The notes beneath the pieces are model-generated. The model had not been told where the DNA came from and searched no databases. It worked only from the letters and a program-made list of their open reading frames with translations. A program made the translations under genes and the position numbers. From Bradyrhizobium canariense (GTDB lineage Bacteria > Pseudomonadota > Alphaproteobacteria > Rhizobiales > Xanthobacteraceae), in assembly GCF_019402665.1 (NCBI RefSeq), contig NZ_VSST01000044.1, positions 62,001 to 126,000 on the forward strand: a stretch of 64,000 bases of DNA, given 5' to 3'. Numbering within the stretch: the stretch's first letter is position 1; each line of letters opens with the position of its first letter. Of the stretch, positions 37,066-44,720 are shown piece after piece.

Positions 37066-38007
37066 ATGATCGATTTGAGGCGACTTCTCGCGCTGGCAGC
37101 CGTTGCGCTGCTCGCCTTAAGCACCGGGACGGCCGTTGCCTCACCTGCCAAGACGAAGCCCGCCGCGGCCGCACCCGCCGCACCCGCCGCACCACCGCCC
37201 GTACCGTTTGAGCCATTGCCGCCGCCGAAAATCTACCTGTTTCGGGGCGCCATGGGGCCGTTCTTCTCCACCGGCATGGACCGGCTCGAAGAGAAGCTGA
37301 CGCAGGCCGGCTTTTCGGCCAACGTCTATGAATTCACCATCTGCCGATGGATCGGCGATCGTGCCATCTCCAGCTACAAGGAAACGCCGGCGCCGATCGT
37401 GCTGATCGGGCATTCGATGGGCGGGCTTTGCTCGATCGTCATCTCGGAGATGGCGGCCAAGGAGAACATCCCGATCAGCCTCGTCATCACCATCGATCCC
37501 GCGCATGCGACCGGCGACGTGCCGCTCAATGTCGAGCGCTTCATCAACATCTACCTCTCCGACAGCGTGCTTGGCGGCGGCAACGTGGTCGCGGTGCCGG
37601 GCTATCGCGGTCACTATGCGAGCTATGACCTGAAGGAGAACGCGCGGGTCAGCCACATCAACATCGAGAAGTCCGACGACATCCACCGTCAGATCGTCGA
37701 CATGGTCACGCAGTTGCCGCGCATTCCGCCCCAGACGCAGGTCGATGCCGTGCCGCTGCGCTATCTCGTGCCGGCGAATACGCTGGTCGAATTGTGGGAC
37801 AGCGGCGTGCGGCAACCGGTGCGCCGCGGCGACACCATGGAGAGCATCGCGGCGGCCAATCGCGTGCCGCTGTGGTCGCTGGCGCAGAGCAATTCGCTGC
37901 CGGAGAACGCCACGCTCACCCCCGGCCAGTCCATCATCGTCCCGCGCCACCTGACGCCGCCGGAGCCGACAGCCGCCATGGCGACCCCGCCGGCCGCACG
38001 GCGGTAA
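37066..38007 (+). CDS. Secreted alpha/beta-hydrolase-like protein B with C-terminal LysM
   Basis: A 313-residue paralog of the gene at 33217. A signal peptide (LLALAAVALLALSTGTAVA) and an Ala/Pro-rich linker precede the core, with candidate triad S117 in IGHSMGG, D144 in TIDPAH and H197 in SHINIEK. The motif RFINIYLSD is shared with its paralog. Residues about 250-296 (VRRGDTMESIAAANRVPLWS and GQSIIVPRHL) form a LysM-like glycan-binding module, suggesting attachment to peptidoglycan. The substrate is unknown. Confidence 0.8.
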   Translation: MIDLRRLLALAAVALLALSTGTAVASPAKTKPAAAAPAAPAAPPPVPFEPLPPPKIYLFRGAMGPFFSTGMDRLEEKLTQAGFSANVYEFTICRWIGDRAISSYKETPAPIVLIGHSMGGLCSIVISEMAAKENIPISLVITIDPAHATGDVPLNVERFINIYLSDSVLGGGNVVAVPGYRGHYASYDLKENARVSHINIEKSDDIHRQIVDMVTQLPRIPPQTQVDAVPLRYLVPANTLVELWDSGVRQPVRRGDTMESIAAANRVPLWSLAQSNSLPENATLTPGQSIIVPRHLTPPEPTAAMATPPAARR

Positions 38008-38075
38008 GCGGTCAGCAACGGAGATCGCCGGGATGGAGCTTGGCTGATGCCAGGCACCATCCCTCGCGGCGCCTG

Positions 38076-38345
38076 TCATTCACGAATCTTGTGTCGCGGC
38101 AGCCATCTTGATGCGGATGTCGCCAAGGAGGAGCGAGCCGTGGTGGAAGCCCGGCCCGCCGGGCGATAGGGCGCGGCGAGAAGCATCAGAAACAATGCCC
38201 TTTCAGCCGCATATTTGGCGGCGGGTCGGCCATTTTCGAAGCCGTGCATGACGAGGCGTCCCTCCGTCGTACAGACATGCCATCGCCATGTCCTTCGACC
38301 GCATTTCTTCAGGAACACTTCGAACGTCGGGAGGTGTTCGGGCAT
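38076..38345 (-). CDS. Conserved hypothetical small protein (89 aa)
   Basis: The frame encodes FEVFLKKCGRRTWRWHVCTT and then RPAAKYAAERALFLMLLAAPYR, a pattern I associate with a small protein family common in Bradyrhizobium. The last 30 residues are low-complexity and may not be conserved. It follows the 79-residue gene by 5 bases on the same strand, so the two are probably cotranscribed. Function is unknown. Confidence 0.6.
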   Translation of the reverse strand: MPEHLPTFEVFLKKCGRRTWRWHVCTTEGRLVMHGFENGRPAAKYAAERALFLMLLAAPYRPAGRASTTARSSLATSASRWLPRHKIRE

Positions 38346-38350
38346 GTCAA

Positions 38351-38590
38351 TTAGCCGTGGCTGCTTGCCGCCCGGCGCGTGATTGCGTTCCCCATCGCGC
38401 CGTTCGGGGCCTGAAAGGTGAGCGGAAAGGCGGAGAGGGCGAGCTTCTCGATCGCCGAACGCTCCTCGGACACACGTCTCTCGATGAACCGCCGCTCGAA
38501 CTCGGTCAGCTCGGTCTTGAGCAACCGCTGATAGCGGCTGATGTTGCTGCGGTGGCCGCGCAACAAGGCCAGCTCTTCATCAACCATCAT
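38351..38590 (-). CDS. Conserved hypothetical small protein (79 aa)
   Basis: The 79-residue product, beginning MMVDEELALLRGHRSNISRY, is predicted to be helical with a charged heptad-like pattern (LKTELTEFERRFIERRVSEE). It resembles a small family often found near heat-shock and stress genes in Bradyrhizobium. It lies 26 bases after the 105-residue gene. Function is unknown. Confidence 0.65.
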   Translation of the reverse strand: MMVDEELALLRGHRSNISRYQRLLKTELTEFERRFIERRVSEERSAIEKLALSAFPLTFQAPNGAMGNAITRRAASSHG

Positions 38591-38616
38591 CGCAATCCTC
38601 GTTGAGCTGTCGTTGC

Positions 38617-38934
38617 CTAGGCTGCGAGGCCGGTTCGTTCGACGGATCGCGTGCGGACCGGCTTGCCACCCGGAGGTCCTTTCGGATGGTGGTCGAGGCT
38701 CGCGAGCGCTTCCAGAATTTCGTCGATGGTGACGGCTTTGCCCGAGCCGGGCAGTTCGCGCAATGCCGGACTCGAGGCGATACTGGCTGCGTCCGAAGCC
38801 CAGGACGCGAGGATTGCACGCTTCTCGCCGATCGACAGAGTTGGATCGGCTAGGACGTCGCGGGGATGATCATAGACAGAGCCAGGGTGCAATATCGCAT
38901 TCAGATCGATGATGTTGTCGACATGATCGAGCAT
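38617..38934 (-). CDS. Conserved hypothetical protein (105 aa) near hsp20
   Basis: The 105-residue product begins MLDHVDNIIDLNAILHPG and contains VYDHPRDVLADPTLSIGEKR followed by AILASWASDAASIASSPALRE, a pattern seen in small rhizobial proteins linked to stress loci. AGGAGGAGG a few bases upstream of ATG 38934 is a very strong ribosome site. It lies 116 bases downstream of hsp20 across a strong hairpin. Function is unknown. Confidence 0.75.
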   Translation of the reverse strand: MLDHVDNIIDLNAILHPGSVYDHPRDVLADPTLSIGEKRAILASWASDAASIASSPALRELPGSGKAVTIDEILEALASLDHHPKGPPGGKPVRTRSVERTGLAA

Positions 38935-39000
38935 GAGAGGTCCTCCTCCTTTCTTTAAACCTCTGACTTGCATTCGGGTGCGCGGTCGAAGGCCATGGTC

Positions 39001-39027
39001 GATCCCGCCCGACGATCGGGCGGGATC
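39001..39027 (-). terminator. Perfect 12-bp hairpin after hsp20
   Basis: GATCCCGCCCGA at 39001-39012 pairs perfectly with TCGGGCGGGATC at 39016-39027 around a 3-base loop, 24 bases after the hsp20 stop on the minus strand. No T-run follows, so it may be a partial terminator or an mRNA-stability element between hsp20 and the small downstream genes. Confidence 0.7.
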
Positions 39028-39050
39028 ACCGGGTCTCCGACAGACCAAAT

Positions 39051-39506
39051 TCAGGCGGCTTTGCCCTCGAGTTGATGCACGTTGCCGGACGGCGCGGCAT
39101 TGATGGCAATTCGCCGCGGCTTCATGGCTTCAGGGATTTCCCGGACCAGTTCGATCTTGAGCAGGCCGTTCTCGAACGAGGCGCTGTGCACCTGAACATA
39201 ATCGGCCAGGTTGAACTGCCGCTTGAACGGCCGCGCGGAAATGCCCCGGTAGAGATATTCGCGTTCGGTCCTGTCCGGCTTGTTTCCCTCGACGGTCACC
39301 GCGTTCTGCTCGGCCGTCACCGCGACCTCGTTGGGTGCAAAGCCCGCAATCGCAAGCGAAATCTGGTAGCGATCCTCGCCGATGCGTTCGATGTTGTAGG
39401 GGGGATAGTTGTCCTCGCCGGCACGCTGTGCCGTTTCAACGAGGTCGAAAAGGCGGTCGAAACCAACGGTCGAACGCCACAAGGGAGAGAAGTCGTAAGT
39501 GCGCAT
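39051..39506 (-). CDS. Small heat-shock protein Hsp20 (alpha-crystallin family)
   Basis: A 151-residue holdase chaperone that binds unfolding proteins in the cytoplasm. The N-terminal MRTYDFSPLWRSTVGFDRLF is typical of class A rhizobial sHsps. The alpha-crystallin domain spans about 35-125, with the consensus ASFENGLL at 109-116, and an I-x-I motif (RRIAIN) at 131-136. Start 39506 fits the ROSE leader, whose anti-Shine-Dalgarno stem lies just upstream. Confidence 0.95.
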   Translation of the reverse strand: MRTYDFSPLWRSTVGFDRLFDLVETAQRAGEDNYPPYNIERIGEDRYQISLAIAGFAPNEVAVTAEQNAVTVEGNKPDRTEREYLYRGISARPFKRQFNLADYVQVHSASFENGLLKIELVREIPEAMKPRRIAINAAPSGNVHQLEGKAA

Positions 39507-39613
39507 AGCCAGATCCTCCAAGGAGCAAAATGGATACGAACGACACCGGACACGACCGGTGCCCGTCTCAGCTTCCCGACCCACCAGGCGTCGGGAACGC
39601 CACCTCTCGGCGG
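39507..39613 (-). promoter_or_regulatory. ROSE-type RNA thermometer in the hsp20 5' leader
   Basis: Reading the minus strand, the leader contains TTGCTCCTTGGAGGAT at 39528-39513 just before the start codon. This is the conserved final ROSE hairpin, in which UUGCUCCUU pairs with the AGGA Shine-Dalgarno. GAGACGGGCACCGG and GTGTCCGGTGTCG further upstream form the other ROSE stems, as in Bradyrhizobium sHsp leaders. The 5' boundary is approximate. Confidence 0.88.
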
Positions 39614-39620
39614 CAGCGGA

Positions 39621-39650
39621 CAAATAAAAAAAGCCTGTTTTGGTTTCAAG
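39621..39650 (-). promoter_or_regulatory. RpoH (sigma-32)-like promoter of hsp20
   Basis: On the minus strand CTTGAA at 39650-39645 is followed after 16 bases by TTTATTTG at 39628-39621, matching the alphaproteobacterial heat-shock pattern CTTGAA-N16-YTATNT. It lies at the 5' edge of the ROSE leader. Confidence 0.7.
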
Positions 39651-39651
39651 A

Positions 39652-39679
39652 GGGGGTCCAAAATTTTTTGGAATCCCCC
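39652..39679 (-). terminator. Probable terminator after the tartrate dehydrogenase gene
   Basis: GGGGGTCCAAAA and TTTTGGAATCCCCC form a hairpin with a small bulge, about 57 bases after the dehydrogenase stop on the minus strand and directly upstream of the hsp20 promoter. It would shield hsp20 from read-through. Confidence 0.6.
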
Positions 39680-39735
39680 GCGCCTCCCTAACCCTCTCGC
39701 CGCATGAACGGGCGGGGAGGGAGACGCACCTCGGA

Positions 39736-40809
39736 CTACGCGTTCGATCCGTGGATCGCCTCGATCACGGCGTCCGTCACGTCCTTCGTCGTCGCCGTGC
39801 CACCGACATCAGGCGTCAGCACGCCGGTTGCGCATACTTTCTCCACCGCCGCCATCAACCGCACCGCCGCGTCCTTCTCGCCGAGATGCTCCAGCATCTG
39901 CGCGCCGGTCCAGAACGTCGCGACCGGATTGGCGATGCCCTTGCCGGTGATATCGAACGCCGAGCCGTGGATCGGCTCGAACATCGAGGGGAAGCGGCGC
40001 TGCGGGTCGATATTGCCGGTTGGCGCGACGCCGAGGCTTCCCGCCAGCGCGCCGGCGAGGTCGGAGAGGATGTCGGCGTGCAAATTGGTCGCGACAATGG
40101 TGTCGAGGCTCTTCGGATGCAGCGTCATGCGCACCGTCATGGCGTCAACCAGCATCTTGTCCCAGGTCACATCGGGGAATTCGGCCGCGACCTCGGCGGC
40201 GATCTCGTCCCACATCACCATGCCATGGCGCTGCGCGTTCGACTTGGTCACCACGGTCAGGAACTTGCGCGGACGCGACCGGGCGAGCTCGAACGCATAG
40301 CGCATGATGCGCGTCACGCCGACGCGGGTGAACACCGCGACCTCGGTGCCGACCTCTTCGGGGAGACCCCTGTGGGCGCGGCCGCCCATGCCGGCATACT
40401 CGCCCTCGGAATTCTCGCGCACGATCACCCAGTCGAGGTCGCCGACGCCGACATTGCGCAGCGGCGAGGCGACGCCCGGCAGAATCTTGGTCGGCCGCAC
40501 ATTGGCGTATTGGTCAAAGCCCTGGCAGATCGGCAGCCGCAGGCCCCACAGCGTGATGTGGTCGGGCACGTCGGGCGCACCGACCGCGCCGAAATAGATC
40601 GCGTCGAACTTCTTGAGCTCCGCGAGGCCGTCGGTCGGCATCATGACGCCGTGCTTCTTGTAATAGTCCGAACCCCAGTCGAACGTCTTGACGTTGAAGG
40701 CGAGATCGCCGCTACGTTTGGCCAGCGCCTCCAGCACGCGAACGCCGGCGGAGATGACCTCGGGGCCGATGCCGTCGGCGGGGATCGCTGCAATCGAATG
40801 GGTACGCAT
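39736..40809 (-). CDS. Tartrate / D-malate dehydrogenase (isocitrate/isopropylmalate dehydrogenase family)
   Basis: A 357-residue beta-decarboxylating dehydrogenase. The N-terminal IPADGIGPEVISAG, the substrate-binding VRENSEGEYAGMGG, the catalytic Lys in VVTKSNAQRHG, and the metal Asp residues in VDAMTVRMTLHP and NLHADILSDLAG fit the TtuC/DmlA group (tartrate or D-malate to oxaloglycolate or pyruvate, NAD-dependent). Start 40809 is chosen. The divergent LysR gene probably regulates it. TtuC and DmlA cannot be told apart from sequence. Confidence 0.88.
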   Translation of the reverse strand: MRTHSIAAIPADGIGPEVISAGVRVLEALAKRSGDLAFNVKTFDWGSDYYKKHGVMMPTDGLAELKKFDAIYFGAVGAPDVPDHITLWGLRLPICQGFDQYANVRPTKILPGVASPLRNVGVGDLDWVIVRENSEGEYAGMGGRAHRGLPEEVGTEVAVFTRVGVTRIMRYAFELARSRPRKFLTVVTKSNAQRHGMVMWDEIAAEVAAEFPDVTWDKMLVDAMTVRMTLHPKSLDTIVATNLHADILSDLAGALAGSLGVAPTGNIDPQRRFPSMFEPIHGSAFDITGKGIANPVATFWTGAQMLEHLGEKDAAVRLMAAVEKVCATGVLTPDVGGTATTKDVTDAVIEAIHGSNA

Positions 40810-40948
40810 GAAGTGCTCCGTTTCAGATTTCAATGGAATTGTGTGACGGGTTCGGCGGACGCGGTCTTCGCGTGCGGCAATAGCAAGGTCGGGATCGCGG
40901 AGAGAACGAGCCTAGGCGGCGGCGGGGCGGCACTCAATAGGCGCTGGT

Positions 40949-40969
40949 TTATACAAAAAAATGATATAA
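40949..40969. promoter_or_regulatory. LysR-type operator TTATA-N11-TATAA
   Basis: TTATA at 40949-40953 and TATAA at 40965-40969 are inverted and separated by 11 bases, the T-N11-A layout of LysR-family sites. It lies 28 bases before the LysR start, between the divergent LysR and dehydrogenase genes. Confidence 0.75.
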
Positions 40970-40996
40970 TCCCGTTACAGGGTCAGAGGACAGCGA

Positions 40997-41914
40997 ATGG
41001 AGTTGCATCAGTTGCGATGCTTCGTGGCGGCGGCCGAGCAGTTGCATTTCGGCCGCGCGGCGCAGCATCTCCAGATGTTGCCCTCCGCACTCGGCCGCCA
41101 GATCAAGCTGCTGGAGCAGGATCTGGATACGCGGCTGTTCGCGCGGACGACGCGGGCGGTGTCGCTGACGGAAGATGGCGCAATGCTGCTGCGCGATGCC
41201 CGTGCCATCCTCGCCCGCGTGGAGGCGGTCGAGAGCAATCTGCGCAATCGCTCGCGCGCAGGGGCTGCTCGAAAACTCCGGGTCGGCGCCATCGACAGTG
41301 CTGCGGCGGGGCTGTTACCGGCATTGCTCCGCGACTTCCGCGCAAAGCGTCCTGATATCGCGGTGCAGCTTCTGGAGGAGAAGACCGTCCGGCTGCTGCC
41401 AAAGATCCTGACCGGCGCGCTCGATCTTGCCTTCGTGCGTCCACCGGCTCAGCGGGACAAGCGGCTTGAATTCCGCGATCTGCTGCAGGAGACAGCCATC
41501 GTGGCCTTCCCGCAGCGCCACGCGCTGGCCAAACGCAAGTCGATCACGCTGGCGGAGATCGCCGAGGAGGCGATGCTGGTGCCTGATCGCCGCTCGCGGC
41601 CGCACAGCCACGACCTCACCATGAAACTGTTCGAGCAGGCTGGCCTCACGCCGCGCATCGTGCAGGTCGCCGACGAGAAGCAGACCATCATCAATCTCGT
41701 CGCAACCCGGCTCGGTGTCGCAATCGTGCCGCGTTGGTCCACCCGGATGGCGGTATCCGGCGTGCGCTTCGTGCCGCTGCGGCCAAAGCAGATCGGACCC
41801 GTCGGCCGGCTGCCGCTCGCTGCCGCATGGCTGCGCGGCTCGCGTGACCCGGCCCGCGACGCGATGCTGTCCGTGCTCGAGGCGCGCCTGCGCAGCTATG
41901 CGCGGGACGCCTGA
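40997..41914 (+). CDS. LysR-family transcriptional regulator
   Basis: A 305-residue regulator with the N-terminal winged helix-turn-helix (MELHQLRCFVAAAEQLHFGR through DTRLFARTTRAVSLTED) and a periplasmic-binding-like effector domain (KLRVGAIDSAAAGLLPALLR onwards). It is divergent from the dehydrogenase gene, with the palindromic operator between them, and lies 37 bases before the aspartate-dehydrogenase-like gene. Tartrate or malate is a plausible effector by context. Confidence 0.93.
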   Translation: MELHQLRCFVAAAEQLHFGRAAQHLQMLPSALGRQIKLLEQDLDTRLFARTTRAVSLTEDGAMLLRDARAILARVEAVESNLRNRSRAGAARKLRVGAIDSAAAGLLPALLRDFRAKRPDIAVQLLEEKTVRLLPKILTGALDLAFVRPPAQRDKRLEFRDLLQETAIVAFPQRHALAKRKSITLAEIAEEAMLVPDRRSRPHSHDLTMKLFEQAGLTPRIVQVADEKQTIINLVATRLGVAIVPRWSTRMAVSGVRFVPLRPKQIGPVGRLPLAAAWLRGSRDPARDAMLSVLEARLRSYARDA

Positions 41915-41951
41915 GGCGCTATGACATCGGCTGGGCGAGAAGGGTGATGCG

Positions 41952-42776
41952 ATGACGGAACGGAGAGCTTCGAACGAATTGCGGGTTGCCATCGCGGGGC
42001 TCGGCTCGATCGGCACCAAGATCGCGACCGCGCTCGATCAGGGCATCGAAGGATTGACGCTCTCTGCCGTGGCGGTGCGCGATCCCGCAAAGCATCAGAC
42101 GTTCCTCGCCAGCCTGCGTCGTCCGCCATCCGTCCTGCCGCTCGACCAACTCGGCGACGCCGCCGACATCGTGGTCGAATGCGCGCCGAGCAGCCAACTG
42201 CGTGCGATCGTCGAGCCCGCGGTGAAACGCGGCAGGGCCGCGGTCGTCGTCAGTGTCGGCGGGCTGCTCGACAATTTCGATCTTGTCGATCTCGCCCGCG
42301 CCAATGGCGGCCGCATCCTCGTGCCGACCGGCGCGCTGATCGGACTCGACGCCGTCAACGCGGCTGCGATCGGCACCATTCATTCGGTGAGGATGGTGAC
42401 GCGCAAGCCGATCGACGGCTTGAAGGGCGCGCCGTTCATCGTCCAGAACAACATCGATATCGACAATCTGCGCGAGCCGCTGAAGCTGTTCGAAGGCACG
42501 GCGCGCGAGGCCGCAAAAGGCTTTCCGGCCAATCTCAACGTCGCGGTCGCGCTGTCGCTCGCGGGCGTCGGGCCGGATCGCACCCAGGTGCAAATCTGGG
42601 CCGACCCGACCGTGACGCGCAATGTTCACCGCATCGAGGTCGAGGCGGATTCGGCGCGCTTCTCGATGTCAATCGAGAACATCCCCTCCGAAAATCCCAA
42701 GACCGGGTTGATCACGGCGCTGTCCGTGATCGCCCTGCTCCGCAAGCAGCGCGCCACGCTCAGTGTTGGAACATAA
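41952..42776 (+). CDS. Aspartate dehydrogenase-like protein (NadX/DUF108 family)
   Basis: A 274-residue Rossmann-fold oxidoreductase with IAGLGSIG at 14-21, a substrate-domain GRAAVVVSVGGLLDNF, and the conserved active-site region RILVPTGALIGLDAV. The closest family assignment is L-aspartate dehydrogenase (aspartate to iminoaspartate, for NAD synthesis or aspartate catabolism). Spacing of 37 bases to the LysR gene suggests cotranscription. The specific substrate is inferred. Confidence 0.85.
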   Translation: MTERRASNELRVAIAGLGSIGTKIATALDQGIEGLTLSAVAVRDPAKHQTFLASLRRPPSVLPLDQLGDAADIVVECAPSSQLRAIVEPAVKRGRAAVVVSVGGLLDNFDLVDLARANGGRILVPTGALIGLDAVNAAAIGTIHSVRMVTRKPIDGLKGAPFIVQNNIDIDNLREPLKLFEGTAREAAKGFPANLNVAVALSLAGVGPDRTQVQIWADPTVTRNVHRIEVEADSARFSMSIENIPSENPKTGLITALSVIALLRKQRATLSVGT

Positions 42777-42779
42777 CCT

Positions 42780-44084
42780 TCAAGCGCCGGTGACACGCCA
42801 GATCACATTGCCGACGTCGTCGGCCATCAGCAGCGACTTCTTGTCAGGACCGATCACGACGCCGACCGGGCGGCCGTAGGATTCCTTTTCGTCGGGTGCC
42901 AGGAAGCCGGACAGGATGTCGCGTGCGGGACCCGAAGGCTTTCCGTTCTCGAACGGGATGAACACCAGTTTGTAGCCGGACAGCGTGCTGCGATTCCACG
43001 AGCCGTGCTGGCCGATCGCCATGCCGTCGGGGAAGCCAGGCAGCGTGCCCGCCGGCATCCAGCACAGGCCGAGCGAAGCGGTGTGGCCGCCGAGCGCGTA
43101 GTCCGGCGTGAGCGCCTTGGCGACCATCGCCGGATCCTGCGGCACGCGCTCGTCAACCGTCTTGCCCCAGTAGCAATAGGGCCAGCCGTAGAAGCCGCCG
43201 TCGCGCACCGAGGTCAGATAGTCCGGCGGCGTTTCGTCGCCGAGGCCGTCGCGCTCGTTGACGACGGTCCAAAGCACACCGGTCGTCGGCTCCCAGGCAA
43301 GACCAACGGGATTGCGCAGGCCGGCGCCGAAGATGCGGTGCGTGCCGGCGACGAGGTCGAGTTCGTAGACCGCGGCGCGGCCTTCCTCGACCTCCATGCC
43401 CATCTCGGCGATGTTGCTGAGCGAGCCGACGCCGGCATAGAGTTTTTTGCCGTCGGGGCTTGCGAGCAGGCTGCGGGTCCAGTGGCCGCTTGGCTTGAAA
43501 TTGGTGAGGCGCTTGCCCGGCGCGGTAATGCGATCGGCGTTCGCCACGTACGGGAAGGCCATCACGCCGTCGGTGTTGCCGACATAGAAGGCGTCGCCGA
43601 CCAGCGCCATGCCGAACGGCTGGCTGAGATTTTCCATGAACGCGCCGCGATACTCCGCGACGCCGTCGCCATCCTTGTCGCGCAGCAGCGTGATGCGGTT
43701 GGCACTGACGCCGAGCGCGGCGGCGCGCCGCATCGTTGCCTGCATCGCGTAATGAAACACGGACCGCGGCGCCCCCGCGATCTGCGTCGCCTCCGCGATC
43801 AGCACATCGCCATTGGGCAGCACCTCGATCCAGCGCGGATGGTCGAGGCCGGTCGCGAACGCATTGACCTTGAGCCCGGGTGCGACCGTCGGCTTCTGTC
43901 CTTCGCTCCAGCCCCGCGCCGTCGGCATCTTCAGTGTCGGGATGGCGCCCTGCGGCTTGGCTTCGGGAATAGCGGGCGACTGGCCCCAGGCCGGCGCAGG
44001 CACGGTGCCCGACAGCTTCCGCCATTGCAGCGCGATGCCGCCGAGAAGCGCAACGAACTGCGCAAAGATGCTGGAAAACGTCAT
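42780..44084 (-). CDS. PQQ-dependent sugar dehydrogenase (sorbosone dehydrogenase-like)
   Basis: A 434-residue beta-propeller enzyme, probably exported or membrane-anchored through its hydrophobic N-terminus (MTFSSIFAQFVALLGGIALQW). Repeated propeller motifs include LDHPRWIEVLPNGDVLIAEA, LRDKDGDGVAEYR, GLRNPVGLAWEPTTGVLW and the active-site-like QHGSWNR, as in sugar or sorbosone dehydrogenases that oxidise sugars with PQQ. It converges on the aspartate-dehydrogenase gene with only 3 bases between stops. Confidence 0.88.
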   Translation of the reverse strand: MTFSSIFAQFVALLGGIALQWRKLSGTVPAPAWGQSPAIPEAKPQGAIPTLKMPTARGWSEGQKPTVAPGLKVNAFATGLDHPRWIEVLPNGDVLIAEATQIAGAPRSVFHYAMQATMRRAAALGVSANRITLLRDKDGDGVAEYRGAFMENLSQPFGMALVGDAFYVGNTDGVMAFPYVANADRITAPGKRLTNFKPSGHWTRSLLASPDGKKLYAGVGSLSNIAEMGMEVEEGRAAVYELDLVAGTHRIFGAGLRNPVGLAWEPTTGVLWTVVNERDGLGDETPPDYLTSVRDGGFYGWPYCYWGKTVDERVPQDPAMVAKALTPDYALGGHTASLGLCWMPAGTLPGFPDGMAIGQHGSWNRSTLSGYKLVFIPFENGKPSGPARDILSGFLAPDEKESYGRPVGVVIGPDKKSLLMADDVGNVIWRVTGA

Positions 44085-44224
44085 GAGAGGCCCCTGTTTG
44101 CGCGCGCATCCAACGGGCTGACGGGCCAGACGTCAACCTGTGTGGAGCGCCGCGGGGCTCTATTCCCGTGGAATGGCAGCCGTTCGAATTTGCATGGGAC
44201 GAATCCCGGCAGGCTGCCCGGGGA

Positions 44225-44434
44225 TCAGCGGCCGATCTGTTGCTCTAGCCGTCGCGCCGTGCGGAAATCATCCAGATGATGAACGTTCGGCGCCAGCGCG
44301 GCCTCCCTGGACAGGAGATGATAGACGCGCGCCACCGTGCGCTGCTTCTGCTTCGGCCGCCCGGGCGGCAGCGCCCGCGCCTTGCGGACGGCGGCGATCG
44401 CGTGCTCGCGAAAATAATCGTAGGCGTCGGACAT
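44225..44434 (-). CDS. Small hypothetical protein (69 aa)
   Basis: A 69-residue product beginning MSDAYDYFREHAIAAVRKAR with a basic middle (PGRPKQKQRTVARVYHLLSR) and a C-terminal DFRTARRLEQQIGR. It looks helical and soluble. The frame extends upstream through a palindromic repeat that is not coding, so ATG 44434 is used. No function is recognised. Confidence 0.6.
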   Translation of the reverse strand: MSDAYDYFREHAIAAVRKARALPPGRPKQKQRTVARVYHLLSREAALAPNVHHLDDFRTARRLEQQIGR

Positions 44435-44542
44435 GGCTCGATGCTCTGCGAGTGGTGGCAGGTATCGAGGGGCTAACGGGCGCAGGCAGCAGGGGTTCCT
44501 GGCAGCAGGGGGCCGATGTGTTGCGCACACAGCTTCCTCAAC

Positions 44543-44664
44543 GTCGTCCTGGCGAAAGCCAGGACCCATACCGCGCAATCCATCGATTGCGTGCGACCTC
44601 AGTTCCGGCAATCCTCGCCAAACCGCTCCCTGGGGTAATGGGTCCTGGCTTTCGCCAGGACGAC
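44543..44664. repeat. Palindromic repeat, GTCGTCCTGGCGAAAGCC family
   Basis: Exact 26-base inverted arms lie at 44543-44568 and 44639-44664; the left arm begins GTCGTCCTGGCGAAAGCCAG. A shorter inner pair, GCGCAATCCAT and ATGGATTGCGT-like words, fills the centre. It occupies the gap upstream of the 69-residue gene. Confidence 0.85.
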
Positions 44665-44720
44665 TCCGGAGGTGCAGCTGCGCTACGCTTGCGATGACAG
44701 CGTTGAAGCGATACCCGCTC

